A program made the translations under genes and the position numbers. The notes beneath the pieces are model-generated. The model was not told the origin of the DNA. It ran no database searches and worked only from the letters and a program-made list of their open reading frames with translations. 40,026 bases of DNA from Ilumatobacteraceae bacterium (GTDB lineage Bacteria > Actinomycetota > Acidimicrobiia > Acidimicrobiales > Ilumatobacteraceae), in the NCBI GenBank assembly GCA_016463775.1, contig JAEMQQ010000011.1, positions 1 to 40,026 on the forward strand. Direction: 5' to 3'. This document shows positions 16,169 to 23,196 of the stretch, one piece after another (within the stretch, counting starts at the first letter, position 1; every line of letters starts with the position of its first letter).

Positions 16169-17329
16169 TTGAGCGTCACTGAACACTTCGTCAGCGATGA
16201 TGCAGCCCTGGCCGACGTGGTGCGCGAAGCCCTATCTGCACCGCTGTATTCGCTGGACACCGAATTCCACCGTGAACGCACGTATTTCCCCCGGCTGGCA
16301 CTCGTGCAACTGCAGTGGGGCACGACGAATGTCTTGATCGACCCCCTTGCGGTTGACCCGCGCGGATTGGCCGATCTGTTGCGGGGTCCGGGTCTCGCAA
16401 TCTTGCATGCTTCGCAACAAGATCTGGAAGTCATGCGCTATGCGGTGGGCGAAGTTCCACGTCGCATGTTCGACACCCAACTTGCCGCCGGGTTCATCGG
16501 CTACTCAACACCGTCGTTGGCCTCTTTGGTGCAGTCGATGTTGAAGGTGATGCTCTCCAAGGGTGACCGTATGACCGACTGGATGCGCCGACCACTCACG
16601 GCCAGTCAATGTTCGTATGCGCGCAGCGACGTGGCATACCTCGAGCAACTGTTCGAACGCATCAGTGCGCGGCTGACTGAACTCGGTCGCGCCGAATGGG
16701 TCGCCGATGCATGCGAAGAGTTGCGCCAACGTCCGTGGGGAGAAAGCAACCCCGATGAAGCCTGGTTGCGAATCAAGGATGCACGGGCGTTGAAGGGCGA
16801 AGCGCGGGGTGTGGCCCAGGCCCTGGCCGCATGGCGGGAGCGCCGCGCAATGTCGACCAATGTGCCGTTACGCCGTGTGATGAGCGACATGGCACTTATC
16901 GGGATTGCGCAGGCAGCGCCGAAGTCGACCGAAGATTTGTCGCACGCCCGTGGCGTCGACGAGCGGTATCTCAACGGGTCGATCGCCCGCGAAGTTTTGG
17001 CGGCGGTGAAAGAGGGTCGGGAGCGCATCGTGGAGATCGAGTCGAATGGCCACGAGCCACTCGAAAAACGGCTCCGCCCGGCTGTCACGCTCGTGACCGC
17101 CTGGATCGGCGAACTGGCCCGCACCCACGACATCGACCCGACACTTGTTGCGACGAACCGCGACATCGTGGCGCTGTTGGCGGGTGCAGAATCGCGATTG
17201 GCGCACGGCTGGCGGCGTGATTTGGTCGGTCGCGATATAGAACGACTGCTCGCCGGTGAGACCGGCCTGTCTTTTGACGGTGACGGCAGGCTCAGGCTTA
17301 TCCCTGCCAAAGACTCAAACAGCGAGTAA
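16169..17329 (+). CDS. rnd: Ribonuclease D
   Basis: 386 aa from TTG 16169, preceded by AAGGTG 5 nt upstream; earlier codons in the frame lie within the rhodanese gene. A DEDD 3'-5' exonuclease with ExoI 'SLDTEFHRERTY' (D30, E32), ExoII 'LHASQQDLEVM' and ExoIII 'YARSDVAYLEQL' (Tyr and Asp). An HRDC domain follows ('ALAAWRERRAMSTNVPLRRVMSD...') and a second helical C-terminal part. It would trim 3' ends of stable RNAs. Confidence 0.92.
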   Translation: MSVTEHFVSDDAALADVVREALSAPLYSLDTEFHRERTYFPRLALVQLQWGTTNVLIDPLAVDPRGLADLLRGPGLAILHASQQDLEVMRYAVGEVPRRMFDTQLAAGFIGYSTPSLASLVQSMLKVMLSKGDRMTDWMRRPLTASQCSYARSDVAYLEQLFERISARLTELGRAEWVADACEELRQRPWGESNPDEAWLRIKDARALKGEARGVAQALAAWRERRAMSTNVPLRRVMSDMALIGIAQAAPKSTEDLSHARGVDERYLNGSIAREVLAAVKEGRERIVEIESNGHEPLEKRLRPAVTLVTAWIGELARTHDIDPTLVATNRDIVALLAGAESRLAHGWRRDLVGRDIERLLAGETGLSFDGDGRLRLIPAKDSNSE

Positions 17330-17338
17330 ACTCTTACC

Positions 17339-17399
17339 TAATGTCCATCGCCTAGGCGGATGACCCTCGTGGCTCCGCTAGTACAAACGGAGCCTTACA
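17339..17399 (+). promoter_or_regulatory. Structured leader with alternative hairpins hiding the ribosome-binding site
   Basis: Between the RNase D stop and the next start lie: TAATGT (17339-17344), a possible -10; hairpin A, CTAGGCGGA (17352-17360) pairing with TCCGCTAG (17374-17381), 8 bp with one bulged G; and hairpin B, GGCTCCG (17371-17377) pairing exactly with CGGAGCC (17388-17394). The arms share 17374-17377, so A and B cannot form together. B contains GGAG (17389-17392), the ribosome-binding site 7 nt before the GTG at 17400; A would free it. No U tract follows B, so it is not a terminator. ATG TCC ATC GCC TAG (17341-17355) could be a tiny upstream frame. Pairings are seen; the switching is inference. 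Confidence 0.5.
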
Positions 17400-17597
17400 G
17401 TGAAAAAAGGTCGTCATCGTCGGTTCGAAGAGGCGCGCAAATTGAAGCAATCCGGCCCCAGCGCCGCTGACCTCGGGTTTTCGGCCGAAAAGGTGGCCAA
17501 GGCTGAGCAGGATGAATTTGCCGAAATTGCCGAGCGCTATGGCGTGGTGTTCAACGATGATGGCGAAATTGCCGACGACGAAGGGTCGTCCAACTGA
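17400..17597 (+). CDS. Small charged protein of unknown function upstream of typA
   Basis: 65 aa from GTG. A basic start (KKGRHRRFEEARKLKQ) is followed by a short 'SAADLGFSAEKVAKAEQDEFAEIAERYGV' helical part and an acidic tail (DDGEIADDEGSS). No membrane segment or known motif is seen, and I do not recognise the family. The basic head might bind RNA or ribosomes, which would suit the TypA neighbour, but this is speculation. The start has GGAG at 7 nt, held within a 7-bp hairpin. Its TGA overlaps the apparent CTG start of typA, so both are probably translated together. Confidence 0.7.
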   Translation: MKKGRHRRFEEARKLKQSGPSAADLGFSAEKVAKAEQDEFAEIAERYGVVFNDDGEIADDEGSSN

Positions 17598-19426
17598 GCG
17601 ATCTCTTTCGCAACGTCGCGATTGTCGCGCACGTTGACCATGGCAAGACCACGTTGGTCGACGAATTGCTGCGGCAGACCGGAACCTTTGCTGCGCACCA
17701 ACATCTCGTAGAGCGCGTCATGGACTCCAACGACCAGGAACGCGAACGTGGTATCACGATCCTCGCCAAGGCCGCATCGATCGAGTGGCGGGGTGTCAAG
17801 ATCAACCTGGTCGACACGCCAGGTCACGCCGACTTCGGTGGTGAAGTAGAGCGTGCATTGGCGCTCGTTGATGGTGTGTTGTTGCTCGTCGATGCCGCCG
17901 AGGGCCCACTGCCGCAAACCCGCTACGTGTTATCCAAGGCACTTGCGGCCGACCTGCCCGTCGTGCTCGTGATCAACAAGGTGGATCGCAGCGATGCCCG
18001 CCCCGAGGAAGTGCTGCTCGATGTCGAACATCTTTTCTTGGATCTTGCGCATGCCGACCACCATTTGAACTTCCCGGTCATTTCTGCCGTCGCCCGCGAA
18101 GGCCGCGCGATGAAGGGTGTCGGAATGCCTGGTGCCGATGCCGACCTGGTGCCGCTCCTCGATGCCATCCTCGACACGATTCCCGCCCCGCAGGGCGACG
18201 CGGCTGCACCGTTGCAGGCCCTCGTCACCAACCTCGATGCGAGTGATTACCTCGGTCGCTTGGCGATCGGGCGTGTGCACGCCGGCACCCTGCGCAAAGG
18301 TGACACGATTGCCCTGCTCGGCAAGCCCGAGGGCGACACCCAGCCGATGGTGAAGCGCAAGATCTCGCATCTCTCGCAGTTCACCGGCATCAGTCGCACC
18401 GAAGTTTCCACGATCGTCGCCGGCGATTTGTTCATCGTCGCCGGCATCGACGACGTGAACGTCGGCGACACGCTGGCCAACGTTGAAGCCGCCGTCGCGC
18501 TACCTCGTCTCGAAGTGGACGAGCCGGTCTTGCGGATGAGTTTCGCCGTCAACTCTTCGCCGTTCTCTGGCCGCGAGGGCACGTACGTAACGAGCCGACA
18601 CCTGCGTGACCGTCTGTACCGCGAGATTCTTGGCAACGTCTCGATTCGTCTGTACGACACCGAGTCACCCGACATTATCGAAGTCGCGGGTCGTGGCGAG
18701 TTGCAACTTGCGGTGTTGATCGAAAACATGCGCCGCGAGGGCTACGAAATGCAGGTAAGCCGCCCGCAAGTCATCACCAAAGAGGTCAACGGCAAGACGC
18801 ACGAGCCATATGAACGCGGCACGGTCGACGTGCCCGATGAATTCGTCGGTGCGGTCACCCAGGCAATCGCCCCGCGTCGCGGTCGCATCGTCGACATGCG
18901 AACCGGTGATTCCGGTCGCACGATCATGCATTTTTCTGCACCATCACGCGGGCTCATCGGGTTCCGCTCGCTGTTGCTCACCGTTACCCGCGGCACCGCA
19001 CTCATTCACCAGAGTTTCGCCGGTTTCGAACCTTGGGCGGGCGACGTGCCGCATCGTCTCGGTGGGGCGATGATCGCCGACCGCATTGGACCAGTCACCG
19101 CCTATGCGCTCGACAACCTGCAGATGCGCGGAACGTTGTTCGTCGAGCCAGGCAACGAGGTCTACGAGGGCATGGTGGTGGGCGAGTGCGCCCGTGGCGA
19201 AGAGATGGTCGTGAACGCGGTTCGGGCGAAGGAAAAGAACAACATCCGCACGCACAGCCATGACGACGGCGTCAAGTTGGCCGCCCCGGTCATCCACTCG
19301 CTGGAGACAGCGATCGAGTGGATTGGCGACGACGAACTCGTGGAAGTGACACCCAAGTCGGTGCGTATCCGCAAGCGTTGGCTGAGCATCGAAGATCGCC
19401 GACGGTCGAACAAAAAAGGCGGTTGA
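17594..19426 (+). CDS. typA: Ribosome-associated GTPase TypA/BipA, apparent CTG start
   Basis: 610 aa. The frame is closed by TGA at 17558-17560, and before the P-loop it contains no ATG, GTG or TTG. The only reasonable initiator is CTG 17594, with GAAGGG about 8 nt upstream; the first ATG (before the typical start of the GTP site has passed) would delete the P-loop. From CTG the protein begins MSDLFRNVAIVAHVDHGKTT, aligning with known BipA N-termini. G motifs: AHVDHGKT, DTPGHADFGGEVERAL and NKVDRSD. Domains II, III, V and the BipA C-terminal domain ('NNIRTHSHDDGVKL...') follow. TypA aids 50S assembly and stress or cold adaptation. Confidence 0.93.
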   Translation: MSDLFRNVAIVAHVDHGKTTLVDELLRQTGTFAAHQHLVERVMDSNDQERERGITILAKAASIEWRGVKINLVDTPGHADFGGEVERALALVDGVLLLVDAAEGPLPQTRYVLSKALAADLPVVLVINKVDRSDARPEEVLLDVEHLFLDLAHADHHLNFPVISAVAREGRAMKGVGMPGADADLVPLLDAILDTIPAPQGDAAAPLQALVTNLDASDYLGRLAIGRVHAGTLRKGDTIALLGKPEGDTQPMVKRKISHLSQFTGISRTEVSTIVAGDLFIVAGIDDVNVGDTLANVEAAVALPRLEVDEPVLRMSFAVNSSPFSGREGTYVTSRHLRDRLYREILGNVSIRLYDTESPDIIEVAGRGELQLAVLIENMRREGYEMQVSRPQVITKEVNGKTHEPYERGTVDVPDEFVGAVTQAIAPRRGRIVDMRTGDSGRTIMHFSAPSRGLIGFRSLLLTVTRGTALIHQSFAGFEPWAGDVPHRLGGAMIADRIGPVTAYALDNLQMRGTLFVEPGNEVYEGMVVGECARGEEMVVNAVRAKEKNNIRTHSHDDGVKLAAPVIHSLETAIEWIGDDELVEVTPKSVRIRKRWLSIEDRRRSNKKGG

Positions 19427-19435
19427 ACCGGCGCC

Positions 19436-19642
19436 ATGTCGGAGCTTGACGACATCATCAGCCGGCTGCGTTCGGTTTCAGAAGATTTGGCCGATCGGGC
19501 AATCAGCGCGCTCAGCGAAACCCTGCGGGCGGGCGGCACGAAGCGCCCCGACAGCGAACGTGCATTGACGCAAGCGCGCCGTGCCGTTGAAAAAGCGATT
19601 GGTTTGCTCGAACGACTGCCGTCTTCGACTGACGATGCCTGA
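19436..19642 (+). CDS. Small helical protein of unknown function
   Basis: 68 aa, rich in Leu, Arg, Asp and Glu and probably all helical ('MSELDDIISRLRSVSEDLADRAI', 'ALTQARRAVEKAIGLLERL'). It has no membrane segment and no motif I recognise. It starts 9 nt after the typA stop and ends 4 nt before the convergent transaldolase stop; codon use matches the neighbours. It may be the last gene of the typA unit. Confidence 0.65.
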   Translation: MSELDDIISRLRSVSEDLADRAISALSETLRAGGTKRPDSERALTQARRAVEKAIGLLERLPSSTDDA

Positions 19643-19646
19643 GCGA

Positions 19647-20759
19647 TTAGGACTGCGCGCGTATCGCCGCAGATTTTGCGGTGAGGACACCGAGTAGTTC
19701 ATCGAAACTCTTCTGGAAAGATGCGACACCCTCGTGTTCGAGGTGGTCCGCAACATCACGATGGTCGACCCCCGCCTCGGCAATGTCGTGCCACGAGCGT
19801 CGTGCCTTGTCGATATCAACATCAATTGTGCGCGCAACCCGACCGTGGTCATCAAAGGCCTCGAGCGTGGCGTCGGGCAACGTGTTGACGGTGTTCGGCC
19901 CGATGAGTTCATCGACATACAAGGTGTCGCGATAGGCGGGGTTCTTCGTCGATGTCGACGCCCACAGCGGGCGCTGCATCCGGGCCCCGGCGGTCGCCAA
20001 ACGTGCCCAGCGTGCACCAGCAAACGTTTCGCTGCATAATGCGTAGGCCATTTGCGCCTGAGCAATCGCTGCCTGCCCGCGCAGTTCACCGGCGCGCGCG
20101 GTGCCAACGTCGTCGAGTCGACGATCAATCTCGGTGTCGACACGCGAGATGAAGAAGCTCCCGACGCTCGCGATCGAGGACAGGTCGTGGAAACCCGCGG
20201 CCAGACGATCTTCGAGACCCGCAACGTAGGCTTCGAGCACATCTGCGTAGCGCTCGAGGCTGAAGATGAGTGTCACGTTCACGCTGCGGCCCTCGGCGAT
20301 CATCGTGCGGATAGCCGGCAAGCCTTCGGTCGTGGCCGGAATTTTGATCATCACGTTGTCGCGGGCGATGCGGGTGTGCAAGGCTCGCGCAGCGAGCAAC
20401 GTTGTAGCACCGTCGTGGGCCAGCCCCGGGTCGACCTCGACGCTGACGAAGCCATCCACACCACCCGACTCGGCGTAGGTCGGTGCGAACACGTCGAGTG
20501 CGGCGTCGATGTCGCGCAAAACGAGTTCCCAATACGCGTCCAACGGTGCGATATCGGCGCGCGACAGCAACTCGAATTGGGTGTCATAGTCAGTAGAACC
20601 CTGAATGGCCTTTTGAAAGATCGTCGGGTTGCTGGTGAGCCCGCGTACGCCACGATCACGCAGCGCGGCGAGTTGCCCGCTCGTGATCCAACCGCGTCGC
20701 AGATTGTCGAGCCATGGGCTTTGCCCACATTCATCGTGCAGTCGACGCAACAAATTCAT
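19647..20759 (-). CDS. tal: Transaldolase
   Basis: 370 aa, the longer actinobacterial/cyanobacterial type. It moves a dihydroxyacetone unit from sedoheptulose-7-phosphate to glyceraldehyde-3-phosphate in the pentose phosphate pathway. 'RGLTSNPTIFQKAI' near residue 39 and the Schiff-base lysine K139 in 'RDNVMIKIPAT' are present, as is 'SVASFFISRVDTEIDRRL'-like sequence. It begins 2 nt after the transketolase stop, so the two are co-expressed. The stop nearly meets the convergent small gene, with no room for a terminator. Confidence 0.94.
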   Translation of the reverse strand: MNLLRRLHDECGQSPWLDNLRRGWITSGQLAALRDRGVRGLTSNPTIFQKAIQGSTDYDTQFELLSRADIAPLDAYWELVLRDIDAALDVFAPTYAESGGVDGFVSVEVDPGLAHDGATTLLAARALHTRIARDNVMIKIPATTEGLPAIRTMIAEGRSVNVTLIFSLERYADVLEAYVAGLEDRLAAGFHDLSSIASVGSFFISRVDTEIDRRLDDVGTARAGELRGQAAIAQAQMAYALCSETFAGARWARLATAGARMQRPLWASTSTKNPAYRDTLYVDELIGPNTVNTLPDATLEAFDDHGRVARTIDVDIDKARRSWHDIAEAGVDHRDVADHLEHEGVASFQKSFDELLGVLTAKSAAIRAQS

Positions 20760-20761
20760 CG

Positions 20762-22714
20762 TTACGCCCCGAGTGCGTCGAGCAGGTCGCGGGCGCGGGC
20801 CACGACGTTGTCGAGGGAAATTCCGAGCCGCTCTAACGCCACATTGCCGGGGGCGCTCGCGCCGAACCGGTCGATACCGATCGCATCATCGGCAAACGTG
20901 CTCCAGCCGTAGGTGCTCCCGGCCTCAACCGCCAGTACGGGCACCCCGATCGGCAACACATGCGATCGATACGTCGGGTCTTGGCCGGCAAAAAGCTCGG
21001 GGCACGGCATCGACACCACTCGCACCGCGATGCCTTGTTCACCGAGGGTGTTTGCTGCAGCAACCGCCAGTGCCACTTCGGTGCCGGTGGCGACGATGGT
21101 CAGTCGTGGCGAACCGTCGGTGTCACGCACGATTCCCGCACCACGTTCGATTGCATGCCCGTCAGTGATGATGGGGGTGTTCTGGCGTGAAAGCACGAGT
21201 GCGGTCGGCCCCGTGCGATCGCATGCCTGGCGCCACGCGTGTGCTGTTTCGTTGGCGTCGGCTGGTCGCACCACGTGCAAACCCGGGATGACTCGCAACG
21301 AGGCAAGTTGCTCAACCGGCTGATGTGTCGGCCCGTCTTCACCGACCCCCACCGAGTCGTGCGAAAAGATGAAGATCACCCGCGCCTGTGACAACGCCGC
21401 CAAACGCAGCGCCGGACGCATGTAATCGGCAAAGACAAAAAAGGTTCCGACCACCGGCGTGATACCCCCGTGCATCGCCAAGCCGACGGCGATCGCACCC
21501 ATCGCATGTTCACGAATGCCGAAATAAATCTGACTGCCTTCTGGGTGGTCGGGTGACATGGCTGTCGCACCGGTGAGTTTTGCACCAGTGTTGCCGGTGA
21601 GGTCGGCGCTGCCGATGAGCAGCCCCGGCACATCGTTACGCGAGGCATCGATCGACTTTTGTACCGCGACCCGCGTGGCGATGCTGACGGCAGGGTCAAA
21701 AGTTGGCGGTGCTGAGGCCCAGTCGGTACTCGGCACTCGGTGCCAGAGCGCGGCCCATTCCGCCCCTGCCTGCGCCGTTGCTGCGCTATTGGCAACACTC
21801 ACCTCGGCACCACGAGTGCGCGCATGTGTACGCAACGCATCGACGACCTGCGCGTCAACCCAGAACGGTTGATCGGGGATACCCATCACTTTTTTTGTCG
21901 CCGTGACGTGCGCAGCCCCGAACGGGTTGCCGTGTGCTTCGGGTGCATCGGTGAAATCGGGGGAGGGCGTGCCGATGTGCGAACGCAAGATGAGCAACGT
22001 CGGCGAACCCGTGTGCGCTTTCGCAGCACTGAGGGCCTGCTCGAGAGCGTCGAGGTCGTCGGCGATCTCACCGAGCACGACGACGTTCCAGCCGTACGAA
22101 GCGAAGCGTTGTTCGACATCGTCGCTGCACGTCAACGAGGTGGCACCGTCGATGGTCACCTTGTTGTCATCGAAGATGCAAATCAACCGTTCGAGTTTCT
22201 GGTGCCCGGCAAATGATGCTGCTTCGTGGCTGATGCCCTCCATGAAGCATCCGTCGCCGGCGATCACAAACACATGATGATCGTGCACGCCGGCACCGAA
22301 GCGCGCCCGCAGGTGGCGCTCAGCGACCGCCATGCCAACGGCATTCGCAAAACCCTGACCAAGTGGACCAGTCGTCACCTCGACCCCTGCGGTGTGCCCG
22401 ACCTCGGGATGTCCGGGGGTCGGTGAACCCCACTGCCGAAACGAACGCAGGTCGTCGAGTTCCAATCCATAGCCGTTGAGGTACAACATTGCGTATTGCA
22501 GGATTGAGGCGTGTCCGTTGGACAAAATGAAACGATCACGACTCGACCACTGCGGATGTGCAGGGTCGTGCTTCATGATGCGGCTGTACAACACATGGGC
22601 CAGTGGCGCCAGTGCCATCGCCGTGCCTTGATGCCCGCTCTTGGCTGCTAGCGGTGCATCCATGGCGAGGCCCCGCACCATCGCCACTGCGAGTCGGTCA
22701 TGCTCGCTAGACAA
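20762..22714 (-). CDS. tkt: Transketolase
   Basis: 650 aa from TTG 22714, giving 'MSSEHDRLAVAMVRGLAMDA' as in the family. The frame stays open to ATG 22807, but that would overlap the upstream gene by 43 nt and add 31 residues of unrelated composition. Thiamine diphosphate motif 'GDGCFMEGISHEAASFAGH...DDNK', 'GQGFANAVGMAVAE', and central-domain 'SVGVGEDGPTHQPVEQLASLR' are clear. It transfers two-carbon units in the pentose phosphate pathway. A TATCGT box about 19 nt before the TTG may give it its own promoter. It is followed directly by tal. Confidence 0.94.
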   Translation of the reverse strand: MSSEHDRLAVAMVRGLAMDAPLAAKSGHQGTAMALAPLAHVLYSRIMKHDPAHPQWSSRDRFILSNGHASILQYAMLYLNGYGLELDDLRSFRQWGSPTPGHPEVGHTAGVEVTTGPLGQGFANAVGMAVAERHLRARFGAGVHDHHVFVIAGDGCFMEGISHEAASFAGHQKLERLICIFDDNKVTIDGATSLTCSDDVEQRFASYGWNVVVLGEIADDLDALEQALSAAKAHTGSPTLLILRSHIGTPSPDFTDAPEAHGNPFGAAHVTATKKVMGIPDQPFWVDAQVVDALRTHARTRGAEVSVANSAATAQAGAEWAALWHRVPSTDWASAPPTFDPAVSIATRVAVQKSIDASRNDVPGLLIGSADLTGNTGAKLTGATAMSPDHPEGSQIYFGIREHAMGAIAVGLAMHGGITPVVGTFFVFADYMRPALRLAALSQARVIFIFSHDSVGVGEDGPTHQPVEQLASLRVIPGLHVVRPADANETAHAWRQACDRTGPTALVLSRQNTPIITDGHAIERGAGIVRDTDGSPRLTIVATGTEVALAVAAANTLGEQGIAVRVVSMPCPELFAGQDPTYRSHVLPIGVPVLAVEAGSTYGWSTFADDAIGIDRFGASAPGNVALERLGISLDNVVARARDLLDALGA

Positions 22715-22764
22715 ACGACCCGCCACGGGAGCGACGATAGTTCGCTCTCGGACCAAACGGTGAA

Positions 22765-23169
22765 CTACGCGACCGGCGCCAGGACGGTGAGGGGCACCGT
22801 CAACCATGGCCCTTGGCCGATGCGGCAGTGGGCAAGGATCTGCCCGTATTCCTCGATCGGCAATTCGGCGCGCACGAGTCGGTAGGTGAACTTGCTTGGT
22901 TCAACCGAAAACGGGCTGACATTCTGGGCGAGTGGTGGCGTGGTCTCGGGGGCGACACCTGGCTTGTGAAATACCACCTGCAGCACGCCGTCGCCTTGTT
23001 CGCCGGCCGGGCAATAGATGAGCACCACCAGATGCGGCGACAACGTGCAGGGCGGTACCTGGGGCGCCATCTGCGAGAAATAGACACCCGTCAAATCGAG
23101 CCGTGTGGATGGCCCCGCCACTTGGCGCATCGCAAAGTCATCGACGAAGAGTGCAGCAACGATGTGCAT
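22765..23169 (-). CDS. Small protein of unknown function
   Basis: 134 aa, soluble, beta-rich in appearance ('MHIVAALFVDDFAMRQVAGPSTRLDLTGVYFSQM', 'HLVVLIYCPAGEQGDGVLQVVFHKPG', final 'PWLTVPLTVLAPVA'). The layout (strand, 'LDLTGVYF', immunoglobulin-like strands) recalls small actinobacterial DUF proteins such as the DUF6941 group, but I cannot confirm this. The start is supported by a TAGTGT box 9 nt upstream. The plus-strand acyl-CoA synthetase frame is also open across it, but that enzyme clearly begins later, so this minus-strand gene is favoured. Confidence 0.6.
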   Translation of the reverse strand: MHIVAALFVDDFAMRQVAGPSTRLDLTGVYFSQMAPQVPPCTLSPHLVVLIYCPAGEQGDGVLQVVFHKPGVAPETTPPLAQNVSPFSVEPSKFTYRLVRAELPIEEYGQILAHCRIGQGPWLTVPLTVLAPVA

Positions 23170-23178
23170 GAGCGTCGA

Positions 23179-23188
23179 ACACTACCGT
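23179..23188. promoter_or_regulatory. Overlapping divergent -10-like boxes
   Basis: TAGTGT on the minus strand (23179-23184) ends 9 nt before the ATG of the small gene; TACCGT on the plus strand (23183-23188) ends 8 nt before GTG 23197 of the acyl-CoA synthetase. They share two base pairs in a 27-bp gap, so the two promoters probably exclude each other. Confidence 0.45.
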
Positions 23189-23196
23189 TGGAAGCC

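Noticed and set aside
17371-17394. Hairpin read as an intrinsic terminator after RNase D
   Set aside because: It has a good stem but is followed by TTACAG, not a T tract, and it contains the ribosome-binding site of the next gene.
22813-23196. Extension of the acyl-CoA synthetase to an upstream ATG
   Set aside because: The extra 128 residues match no family part and would cover the divergent minus-strand gene; the enzyme aligns from about GTG 23197, which has a well-placed -10 box.
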